Of a stretch of DNA of 64,000 nt, positions 26,530-34,313 are shown piece by piece. A model generated the notes under the pieces. The model had not been told where the DNA came from, did not search any database, and saw only the letters and a list, made by a program, of their open reading frames with translations. The position numbers and the translations under genes are program-made. The DNA lies in assembly GCA_964415865.1 (NCBI GenBank), contig CAYQBY010000002.1:1-64000 (forward strand), written 5' to 3'. Origin of the DNA: Thiopontia sp964415865. GTDB taxonomy: Bacteria > Pseudomonadota > Gammaproteobacteria > GCF-002020875. Each line of letters starts with the position of its first letter. Position 1 is the stretch's first letter.

Positions 26530-26931
26530 TCAATTTTTGCTCTGCTCATCATCCACCACTTGATTCTGTGCATGCCCTGTATCAGATTCGGAATCAAATG
26601 ATGATGGCAACATCCTCCAGGGCACAACCTTGGCAACCAGCGGTAGCAACAGTGCGCCTCCAGGTAATAAAAAAATACCGAAAGCAGGTACAGTTCGGGC
26701 CAGATCCTTTGCCTGTTCAAGTGCCCCCTGACGCTCCTCTTCGGTAGTCTCCTGCCCCAGTGAGATCTTGCGTAGCGTGGTCAACATAACCCCTGTCTGC
26801 TGAACCTCCATCCAGGTTTTCACACTAATATCTCGAAACACCCTAACAACCAGCTCCGGATCACGAATCTTATCGGCAGTTATTTGCAAGACCTCACGAG
26901 TCTTGGTGACTATTTTAATCTCACTTAACAA
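26530..26931 (-). CDS. LETM1-like domain protein
   Basis: This 133-residue protein is dominated by a segment (about 74-110) with ARTVPAFGIFLLPGGALLLP followed by KVVPWRMLPSSF. That pattern matches the ribosome-binding-like (RBD) core of LETM1 proteins, in which a Pro-rich hydrophobic segment ends in LPS-T/S-F. The N-terminal half is amphipathic helix, and the C-terminal 20 residues are acidic and polar. Mitochondrial LETM1 acts in cation exchange and translation; the role of short bacterial relatives is not established. It lies between mog and thioredoxin on the minus strand. Confidence 0.65.
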   Translation of the reverse strand: MLSEIKIVTKTREVLQITADKIRDPELVVRVFRDISVKTWMEVQQTGVMLTTLRKISLGQETTEEERQGALEQAKDLARTVPAFGIFLLPGGALLLPLVAKVVPWRMLPSSFDSESDTGHAQNQVVDDEQSKN

Positions 26932-26947
26932 GAGTTATTTGCCCAGT

Positions 26948-27481
26948 CTATTTGCCTTTGGGGCGGAAAACCTTAACCACCTCAGGATGAGCTTCAAGTC
27001 GTGGTCCCTCAATCAGATCCACACAGTATGGAATTGCAGGAAATAGCTCATCCAGAGTCTCCGCAATGGCTGACGGCTTTCCAGGAAGATTTACGATAAG
27101 TGCCTTACCACAGATCCCTGCAGTCTGACGAGAGAGTATCGCAGTTGGTACATACTTCAATGAAATCTGACGCATCAACTCGCCAAAGCCCGGCATCATA
27201 CGGTCACAGACAGCCTCTGTCGCCTCTGGGGTCACATCTCGTGGTGCCGGACCTGTTCCACCTGTTGTCACAATCAGGCAACAACCATCATCCGCCAAAG
27301 AACGGAGTGTCTCCTCAATAACAGGCTGTTCATCGGGAATTACCCGAGCTAGCGGATCCCATGAGGAAGAGAGGGCTTTTTCAAACCACCCCTGCAACGC
27401 AGGTCCTCCAAGATCCTCATACTCACCGCGACTGGCGCGATCAGATACCGTTACAATTCCAATTTTTGCAGTCTCATCCAT
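26948..27481 (-). CDS. mog: Molybdopterin adenylyltransferase (Mog/MoaB family)
   Basis: This enzyme adenylylates molybdopterin before molybdenum insertion. I choose the ATG at 27481 (177 residues), which follows a GAGGAG ribosome site; the frame from 27547 adds 22 unlike residues. Motifs are IGIVTVSDRASRGEYEDLGG at the start, TTGGTGPAPRDVTPEAT near residue 70 and NLPGKPSAIAE near 130. These fit Mog rather than the shorter MoaB. No molybdoenzyme gene lies in the window. Confidence 0.9.
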   Translation of the reverse strand: MDETAKIGIVTVSDRASRGEYEDLGGPALQGWFEKALSSSWDPLARVIPDEQPVIEETLRSLADDGCCLIVTTGGTGPAPRDVTPEATEAVCDRMMPGFGELMRQISLKYVPTAILSRQTAGICGKALIVNLPGKPSAIAETLDELFPAIPYCVDLIEGPRLEAHPEVVKVFRPKGK

Positions 27482-27547
27482 CAATCTGGACTCCTCAGAT
27501 TTTAAATTTAGTGGAGGGATTCTATAACAAAAAACCGCATTGCCCAC

Positions 27548-27573
27548 CTTGAAAAGAGAAAAATCATCCCCAC
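27548..27573 (+). promoter_or_regulatory. Sigma-32-type heat-shock promoter for lon
   Basis: CTTGAAA (27548-27554) is followed after 13 nt by CCCCAC (27568-27573). The consensus is CTTGAAA, 11-16 nt, CCCCAT. It lies 85 nt before the lon start codon on the same strand. lon is a classical sigma-32 target, and the htpG promoter in this window has the same spacing. Confidence 0.72.
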
Positions 27574-27658
27574 AACAATCACTCCTTTCTAAAAGAGAGA
27601 TAGTCAGGGAAAATACCCCTCCCTGAAGATACTCATAACAACATACAAAAGAGAGATC

Positions 27659-30073
27659 ATGAGCAACAAATTTGACGAAGATATGGATGTAGTTAACGGT
27701 GAGGTAGAGGTAGAGATCGAGCTATCTCCATCATCCGAACTTGCACTTCCATCTGAAAACCTGCCAAAACAGGTATATCTTCTTCCACTATCAGAGCGTC
27801 CCTTCTTCCCGGCCCAGACCCAACCTCTTCTAATGAATGGTGAGCCGTGGATGGATACAGTCCAAAAAATTGGGGATACCAACGAGCATATGGTTGGGCT
27901 ATTTATGACCCAGCCACATGAGTCTGACTTTGCCTCTCAGGAAGACTATTTCGAGATTGGTACTATCGCACGCATGCATCATCCCATGAAACAGGAGGGG
28001 AAAATCCAGTTTATTGCCGAGGGTGTGCAACGTGCCAGAATAGTACGCTGGCTCTCAGACACCCCCCCATATCGTGTGGAGGTTGAGTATCCTAAACCAA
28101 TCCAGCCTAAAAACAGGGATGAGGCCAAAGCGTTCGCCATGGCAATCATCAATATCCTGCGAGAGCTGATTCCACTTAATCCACTCTATGGTGAGGAATT
28201 ACGCTTCTTTCTCGATAGATTTAGCCCTAACGAACCATCCGCCCTAACTGATTTTGCGGCTAGCCTGACCACGGCAACCTCGGATGAATTGCAGAAGGTT
28301 CTGGACACCCTCAATATTCGTCGCCGCATGAAACATGTGCTCTCTCTACTGAAGAAAGACCTGAAAGTTGCAAAACTGCAGAGCAAGATTCGTGACAGCG
28401 TTGACGACAAGATGGATGAACAGCAGCGCAAGTTCTTTCTCAAGGAGCAGCTAAAGGCGATCCAAAAAGAGCTGGGGATTGCTAAGGATGATCGTACTGC
28501 AGACCATGACAGATTCATGGAGCGCATAGAGAAGCTGACTATTCCTGAGGCATCAATGAAAAAGATTGATGAAGAGATGGAAAAACTGAGTATGCTGGAG
28601 ACTGGATCACCCGAATATGCGGTGACCCGTAACTACCTTGATCAGATAACCTCTCTGCCGTGGGGAATCCACTCCAAGGATAAGCTTGATCTGCGACGTG
28701 CCCGCAAGATTCTTGATCGTGATCACGACAGCCTTGAGGATGTAAAAGATCGTATTATCGAATTCCTTGCCGTGGGCAAGCTTAGAGGCGAAGTCAATGG
28801 CTCTATCCTGCTCTTGGTCGGCCCTCCTGGAGTCGGCAAGACCTCGATTGGGAAGTCTGTTGCTGATGCACTGGGGAGAAAATTCTACCGCCTATCTGTT
28901 GGTGGCATGAGGGATGAGGCTGAGATCAAGGGACATCGCCGCACCTATATTGGAGCTATGCCTGGAAAGTTTATTCAGGCAATCCGTGAGAGTGAGACCC
29001 AGAACCCTATCATCATGCTTGATGAGATCGACAAGATAGGTGCCTCATACCATGGGGATCCAGCCTCTGCCTTACTGGAGGTTCTCGATCCAGAACAGAA
29101 TGTAGAGTTCCTGGACCACTATCTTGATACCAGATTTGACCTCTCCAAGGTGCTCTTTATCTGTACCGCCAACCAGCTGGATACTATTCCGGGGCCACTC
29201 CTGGACCGCATGGAGACTATCCGACTCTCAGGATACATAACCCAGGAAAAGGTACAGATTGCGAAGAACCACCTCTGGCCACGACAGATGGAACGTAGCG
29301 GCCTGAAACCCAGCGTTATCAAGATAAGTGATGCTGCACTACGAACCGTAATAGATGGTTATGCGCGTGAGTCCGGTGTCCGCAATCTGGAGAAACAGCT
29401 GGGGCGCATTATCCGCAAGATCGCAGTAAAAATAGTCAAAGGGAAAAAAGGTCCCTTCAAAGTCAATATCAAAGATGTTGTCGAATATCTTGATCAACCA
29501 ATATTCCAGAGTGAAAAGCCATATCGCGGGGTTGGAGTAGTAACCGGTCTTGCATGGACTGTTATGGGTGGAGAGACCCTGACCATTGAGGCCTCTAAAA
29601 TTCATACAGATAACCGTGGCTTCAAACTTACCGGACAACTTGGTGATGTAATGCAGGAGTCAGCCTCAATTGCCTATAGCTATATAACCTCCCATCTTGA
29701 GAACTATGGTGCCAAAGCTGACTTCTTCGAGAAGGCGCATGTGCACCTCCATGTTCCTGCTGGAGCCACCCCCAAGGATGGGCCGAGCGCAGGAATAACC
29801 ATGGGCATTGCCCTGCTCTCTCTGGCTCGTGGACGCAAGATAAACCGCCCACTGGCCATGACAGGTGAGATGACCCTGACTGGTCGGGTACTGCCAATTG
29901 GTGGAGTACGAGAGAAGGCAATTGCTGCCCGTCGTCAGAACATAAAAGAGCTGATCTTTCCTGTAGAGAACAAAAATGATTTTGATGAGCTGCCAGATTA
30001 TATTCGTGAAGGGATCACCCCACACTTTGTTGCCCATTTTGATGAGGTTGCAGAGATTGTATTCCCTTCCTGA
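27659..30073 (+). CDS. lon: ATP-dependent protease Lon
   Basis: This cytoplasmic AAA+ serine protease of 804 residues degrades misfolded and regulatory proteins. After an acidic N-terminal leader of about 35 residues comes the LON substrate-binding domain (about 36-235) and a coiled region. The AAA+ module has Walker A GPPGVGKT near 388 and Walker B IIMLDEIDK. The protease domain has catalytic S near 710 (DGPSAGITMG) and K near 752 (REKAIAARR). The acidic leader is longer than in E. coli Lon. A heat-shock-type promoter lies upstream, and uup follows after 11 bp. Confidence 0.97.
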   Translation: MSNKFDEDMDVVNGEVEVEIELSPSSELALPSENLPKQVYLLPLSERPFFPAQTQPLLMNGEPWMDTVQKIGDTNEHMVGLFMTQPHESDFASQEDYFEIGTIARMHHPMKQEGKIQFIAEGVQRARIVRWLSDTPPYRVEVEYPKPIQPKNRDEAKAFAMAIINILRELIPLNPLYGEELRFFLDRFSPNEPSALTDFAASLTTATSDELQKVLDTLNIRRRMKHVLSLLKKDLKVAKLQSKIRDSVDDKMDEQQRKFFLKEQLKAIQKELGIAKDDRTADHDRFMERIEKLTIPEASMKKIDEEMEKLSMLETGSPEYAVTRNYLDQITSLPWGIHSKDKLDLRRARKILDRDHDSLEDVKDRIIEFLAVGKLRGEVNGSILLLVGPPGVGKTSIGKSVADALGRKFYRLSVGGMRDEAEIKGHRRTYIGAMPGKFIQAIRESETQNPIIMLDEIDKIGASYHGDPASALLEVLDPEQNVEFLDHYLDTRFDLSKVLFICTANQLDTIPGPLLDRMETIRLSGYITQEKVQIAKNHLWPRQMERSGLKPSVIKISDAALRTVIDGYARESGVRNLEKQLGRIIRKIAVKIVKGKKGPFKVNIKDVVEYLDQPIFQSEKPYRGVGVVTGLAWTVMGGETLTIEASKIHTDNRGFKLTGQLGDVMQESASIAYSYITSHLENYGAKADFFEKAHVHLHVPAGATPKDGPSAGITMGIALLSLARGRKINRPLAMTGEMTLTGRVLPIGGVREKAIAARRQNIKELIFPVENKNDFDELPDYIREGITPHFVAHFDEVAEIVFPS

Positions 30074-30084
30074 ATAGATCGATA

Positions 30085-31977
30085 ATGGCTCTGGTTCAAC
30101 TCAAGGATATCCAGCTCGCCTATGGCGATCTCCCTCTACTTGATAATGCCAACCTGATTATTGAACGTGGTGAACGCCTCTGCCTGGTTGGGCGAAATGG
30201 AACAGGCAAATCAACTCTACTAAAAGTGATCTCAGGTGATGCCATTCCTGAGGATGGCACAGTAGAGATTGGTTCAACAAAAATCTCACGTCTCAAACAG
30301 GAGGTTCCCAAAGATACCTCCGGTACCATTTATGATATTACCGCCCAGGGGGTTGGGGAGATGGGAAAACTGATCTCTGAATATCATCATCTTGTTTTAC
30401 AACTTGCTGATGACTCCTCTGAAAAAACTCTAGACCAAATGGCTGCGGTTCAACAAAAAATTGAGGCTGCTCATGGCTGGTCAATTCAGCAACAGATAGA
30501 GACTACTCTGTCAAAAATGGGGCTAAATCCAGATGAGGATTTCTCTACTCTATCCGGAGGAATGAAAAGGCGTGTGTTACTGGCACAATCTCTGGTACAG
30601 AGTCCCGACCTACTACTCCTGGATGAGCCAACCAACCACCTCGATATTGAATCAATTCAGTGGCTCGAGGAGTTTCTTCTCAATAGCCAGACCACTCTAC
30701 TCTTCATCACCCACGATCGACAATTTCTGCGCAGACTTGCCACCAGAATCATCGAACTGGATCGTGGCAACCTGACAGATTGGCCAGGCAACTATGGCAC
30801 CTACCTGGAAAAGAAAGAGAAGGCGCTCGAGGAGGAGGAGCGAAATAATGCTCTCTTTGACAAAAAACTGGCTCAGGAGGAGGTCTGGATACGCCAGGGG
30901 ATCAAAGCTCGACGCACCAGAAATGAGGGGCGAGTTCGTGCCTTGAAAGCCCTACGCATGGAGCGTAGCGAGCGACGCAACCGTACAGGTAACGTCAAAA
31001 TGAGTGTGCAGAAATCTGAGGCCTCAGGAAAGAAGGTGATTCGAGCCAAGAATCTACAGCACAGTTATGATGGTATACCTCTGGTAAATGATCTCTCTAT
31101 CAACATTCAGCGCGGGGACCGCATTGGTATTATTGGCCCTAATGGAGTTGGAAAAAGCACCCTGTTACGTATTCTTCTGGGGGAGACGGAGCCGAACGAA
31201 GGGTCTGTTAAACATGGTACAAAACTACAGGTTGCATATTTTGATCAGTTGAGAAATCAGCTTGATGAGAATCGCTCAGTACAGGATAGTGTTGCTGACG
31301 GTAGTGACAATGTAACTATCAATGGCAACAGCAAGCATGTAATCAGTTATCTACAAGACTTTCTCTTCTCTCCACAACGCACCCGCAGTCCGGTAAGTAC
31401 CCTCTCAGGAGGTGAGAGAAACCGCCTGCTCTTGGCCAGGCTCTTCTCAAAGCCATCCAATCTACTGGTAATGGATGAGCCCACCAATGATCTCGATGTA
31501 GAGACCCTTGAATTACTGGAGGAGCTCCTACTTGAGTATAAGGGCACTCTGCTGCTGGTCAGCCATGACCGTGCTTTCCTCAACAACGTAGTTACCAGCA
31601 CCCTGGTTTTTGAGGGGCATGGAGAGATCAATGAGTATGTTGGTGGATATGATGACTGGATTCGTCAAACTCACAAGAGCCCATCAATCCAGCAAAATAC
31701 CAAATCAAAACCGTTTAAAAGCACAAGCTCTACAAAAAAATCATCTCCTGCAAAACTAGGTTATAAAGAGAAACGGGAGCTGGAGACACTACCCAAACAG
31801 ATTGAGTCTCTAGAGGATGAACAGGCTACAATCCATAAAAAACTCGCAGACCCAAACTTTTACCAGGATGAAGGGGATGAGGTTGGAAAAATCACAGATC
31901 GACTTAATGATATTGAACAACAGCTCAGTAGCATGTATGAACGCTGGGAGATGCTGGAGGAGATAGAGAATGGATAA
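30085..31977 (+). CDS. uup: ABC-F ATPase Uup
   Basis: This 630-residue cytoplasmic ABC-F protein has two ATP-binding cassettes: Walker A GRNGTGKST (36-44) with signature LSGGMKRR, and GPNGVGKST near 351 with signature LSGGERNR. They are joined by a basic linker. The C-terminal coiled coil (about 560-630, with ESLEDEQATIHKKL) is the Uup DNA-binding-type domain and separates it from EttA. Uup has roles in ribosome function and transposon excision. It lies between lon and slyX and overlaps slyX by 8 nt. Confidence 0.93.
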   Translation: MALVQLKDIQLAYGDLPLLDNANLIIERGERLCLVGRNGTGKSTLLKVISGDAIPEDGTVEIGSTKISRLKQEVPKDTSGTIYDITAQGVGEMGKLISEYHHLVLQLADDSSEKTLDQMAAVQQKIEAAHGWSIQQQIETTLSKMGLNPDEDFSTLSGGMKRRVLLAQSLVQSPDLLLLDEPTNHLDIESIQWLEEFLLNSQTTLLFITHDRQFLRRLATRIIELDRGNLTDWPGNYGTYLEKKEKALEEEERNNALFDKKLAQEEVWIRQGIKARRTRNEGRVRALKALRMERSERRNRTGNVKMSVQKSEASGKKVIRAKNLQHSYDGIPLVNDLSINIQRGDRIGIIGPNGVGKSTLLRILLGETEPNEGSVKHGTKLQVAYFDQLRNQLDENRSVQDSVADGSDNVTINGNSKHVISYLQDFLFSPQRTRSPVSTLSGGERNRLLLARLFSKPSNLLVMDEPTNDLDVETLELLEELLLEYKGTLLLVSHDRAFLNNVVTSTLVFEGHGEINEYVGGYDDWIRQTHKSPSIQQNTKSKPFKSTSSTKKSSPAKLGYKEKRELETLPKQIESLEDEQATIHKKLADPNFYQDEGDEVGKITDRLNDIEQQLSSMYERWEMLEEIENG

Positions 31978-32203
31978 CAATAAGAGTGATCACAAGGAGC
32001 TCACTTCCCGCCTTGAGGAGATGGAAAGCAGGCTCTCATTTCAGGATAACCACATCCAGGAACTCAATGACATAATCTCTAAGCTTCAGCTGGAGGTAAT
32101 GACAATAGCTCAACGCCTAAGTGATTCCGAGAGACAGATCCAGGAGATCACCCCCTCACTAATAAAATCACTCTCGGAAGAGACCCCTCCACCCCACTAC
32201 TGA
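31970..32203 (+). CDS. slyX: SlyX family protein
   Basis: This 77-residue protein is almost entirely a coiled coil (RLEEMESRLSFQDNHIQELN, continuing with QLEVMTIAQRL-like heptads) and ends with a Pro-rich PPPHY tail, the hallmark of SlyX. Function is not established. It overlaps the end of uup by 8 nt and precedes ung by 2 nt. Confidence 0.88.
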   Translation: MDNNKSDHKELTSRLEEMESRLSFQDNHIQELNDIISKLQLEVMTIAQRLSDSERQIQEITPSLIKSLSEETPPPHY

Positions 32204-32205
32204 TC

Positions 32206-32886
32206 ATGTCAGCTGCAGAGCAGATAAAACTTGAGGAGAGCTGGAAGCAGGCCCTTCTGCCTGAATTTGACAAACCATATATGGTTCAGCTTCGTGAGTT
32301 TCTGCTACAACGCAGAAGAGCTGGAGCAACTATCTTTCCCCCATCCGACAGATGGTTTAACGCATTCGACCACACCCCTTTCAATAGGGTTAAAGTAGTG
32401 ATCATAGGACAGGATCCATATCATGGAGATGGTCAGGCCCATGGCCTCTGTTTCTCTGTACAGCCCGATATCAAGATCCCGCCATCTCTTGTCAATATCT
32501 ATAAAGAGCTTGAATCAGACCTTGGAGTCAAAAACAGCAGCGGAACATTGACCAGCTGGGCTGATCAGGGAGTACTACTGCTGAATGCTGTACTTACTGT
32601 TGAGAGTGGCAATGCAGGGGCACATCAGGGAAAAGGGTGGGAGTCATTTACCGATGCTGCTATTGACCACCTGAATCGAGAACGTGACCATCTAGTGTTT
32701 ATCCTGTGGGGGGCATATGCACAAAAGAAGGGACAACGAATTGACAGAGATCGTCACCTGGTTATTCAGGCACCGCACCCCTCCCCACTCTCAGCCCATA
32801 GAGGTTTTTTTGGTAGCCGTCCATTCTCCCAGACCAACGACTATCTGCTCAGCAATGATATTAAGCCGGTAGAGTGGCAAATATAG
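32206..32886 (+). CDS. ung: Uracil-DNA glycosylase
   Basis: Family-1 UDG removes uracil from DNA in base-excision repair. The 226-residue protein has the water-activating loop GQDPYHGDGQAHGLCFSV (D70) and the DNA-intercalation loop HPSPLSAHRGFFG near 195. Length and motifs are standard. It ends the lon-uup-slyX-ung series and is convergent with the ExbD-like gene. Confidence 0.97.
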   Translation: MSAAEQIKLEESWKQALLPEFDKPYMVQLREFLLQRRRAGATIFPPSDRWFNAFDHTPFNRVKVVIIGQDPYHGDGQAHGLCFSVQPDIKIPPSLVNIYKELESDLGVKNSSGTLTSWADQGVLLLNAVLTVESGNAGAHQGKGWESFTDAAIDHLNRERDHLVFILWGAYAQKKGQRIDRDRHLVIQAPHPSPLSAHRGFFGSRPFSQTNDYLLSNDIKPVEWQI

Positions 32887-32902
32887 CCAACAACACTACA
32901 GG

Positions 32903-33637
32903 TCAGTAACGTCTGGGAGGATAGCCACCAGTTCTACGTCTTTCTGGGGCTCTACGTCCGTAAGGATCATACTCTGGCTCCGCCTCTACCTCAGGTGGCG
33001 TCCAGTAGAGGATACTGCCATGAACCAGAATATCCTCACTCTTCTTGTCAAACACCTTGATGGGCTCCCAGTAAGAGTAGCTTCCCTCACCCTGAGTATC
33101 ATTGGTTGAGCGCCACTCACACAGATAACGCTCAAACTGCCCAGTCCTATTGCAGTAGATTGTCGTGCCATAGTTCAAGTCTACCTTAACCTCAGCCATA
33201 CTCATTGATATCTCACACGGTTGGCCACCACTTTTCTGCAGATCAGGGTCATTGTGCCACTCATACTCCTCCCTGGTCATTGGGGTATTCTTGCCATCAA
33301 CCATTTTGGCCTCAACACGATGCTGGGTCATACGCATAAAACATCTGCCAGACTCATTCTTGTAGAGGGTGCGTGTGGATAGGTACCCATGCTCCTCGTT
33401 GTACTCATTAAACACCATCATCTTCTGGTAGAAGACATCCTCACCCGCAGTAGATTTTTCAACCGGCTTCACCTCCGAAGAGGTCGGCTGCTCTATCTCT
33501 TTCTTGATACTCTCCTTATCAAACTCAGACGCCTTTTTGGGCTGAATAAGAGCGATAAATATCATGATGAACAACAGATCGAGCAGGGATGTCAGATGAA
33601 CCTTGCTTCTTCTCTTGAGTGACATCCTCTCCATCAT
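32903..33637 (-). CDS. ExbD/TolR-like membrane protein with unrecognised periplasmic domain
   Basis: This 244-residue protein begins like ExbD/TolR: basic SLKRRSKVHLTSLLDLLFIMIFI, with an Asp (D20) inside the single transmembrane helix (about 15-32), the residue that carries protons in ExbD and TolR. After a charged linker (about 34-66) comes a domain of about 150 residues unlike the 80-residue ExbD periplasmic fold. It contains cysteines near residues 98, 139, 160 and 170, DLNYGTTIYCNRTGQ and YWEPIKVFDKKSEDILVHGSILYW in separate strands. A Pro/Arg/Tyr-rich tail ends it. It is coupled to the ExbB-like gene (start and stop share a base). Substrate unknown. Confidence 0.65.
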   Translation of the reverse strand: MMERMSLKRRSKVHLTSLLDLLFIMIFIALIQPKKASEFDKESIKKEIEQPTSSEVKPVEKSTAGEDVFYQKMMVFNEYNEEHGYLSTRTLYKNESGRCFMRMTQHRVEAKMVDGKNTPMTREEYEWHNDPDLQKSGGQPCEISMSMAEVKVDLNYGTTIYCNRTGQFERYLCEWRSTNDTQGEGSYSYWEPIKVFDKKSEDILVHGSILYWTPPEVEAEPEYDPYGRRAPERRRTGGYPPRRY

Positions 33638-34257
33638 TACCCTAGATGAACCCTGGTAATAATATTTTTGAAATCGATACTCTCATTGATCATGCGCTCA
33701 ACCTTGGGGGCAAGAAAACTCTCAACCACCATAAAGATTACCGAAAAACCGATACCCAAAATTGTTGTATCCATCGCCAACACAAATGCACTAGTCAGGC
33801 GTGATGCATCAATCCCACCATCCCCAAAGGCTGTGCCGGCAATTGCCAGGATGGTCCCCAGAATACCCAATAGCGGGAAAATCTGTACCAGGGTAGACAT
33901 GACACTATTGGCGCTCTCGATCAGATAGTATCTGTTGTAGAGGTTTCTCTCCGAGAGTCTGGAGACATTCTCCTTGATTATTGCTGCAGCACTCTTATCC
34001 AGCAAGATCTTGTTTGATAGATAGTGCAGGGCAGCATCAATCTTTTCATGTGACTTCTGCAGTGAGTCCTGATCGGGGGCATCAGCAAACCCTTTTAACA
34101 GGTTACTGGATACATCATGCAGCCTCAGACTATGTCGTTTCAGAGAGGATGCTATAAGAGCAATGATGCCAATCTCAACCGCGGCAAGCAGATAAATCAG
34201 GGTGAAAATATTATCAGTTACAACACTAAAAATACCCTGAACAGGGGAAACTTCCAT
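33637..34257 (-). CDS. MotA/TolQ/ExbB-family proton channel protein
   Basis: This 206-residue inner-membrane protein has three transmembrane helices (about 14-36, 120-142 and 155-183). The third region contains LTSAFVLAMDTTILGIGFSV, the conserved Thr-bearing pore helix of the MotA/TolQ/ExbB family. FPLLGILGTILAIAGTAF is the second-helix signature. It probably forms a proton-driven complex with the ExbD-like protein encoded directly downstream. No TonB, TolA, TolB or Pal gene lies nearby, so it is neither a standard Tol nor a standard Ton operon. Confidence 0.82.
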   Translation of the reverse strand: MEVSPVQGIFSVVTDNIFTLIYLLAAVEIGIIALIASSLKRHSLRLHDVSSNLLKGFADAPDQDSLQKSHEKIDAALHYLSNKILLDKSAAAIIKENVSRLSERNLYNRYYLIESANSVMSTLVQIFPLLGILGTILAIAGTAFGDGGIDASRLTSAFVLAMDTTILGIGFSVIFMVVESFLAPKVERMINESIDFKNIITRVHLG

Positions 34258-34313
34258 ACGTGCCTCTTAATATTGGTGGTGTTGAGGGGAAGTGGCTGAT
34301 TGTACATGAATGA

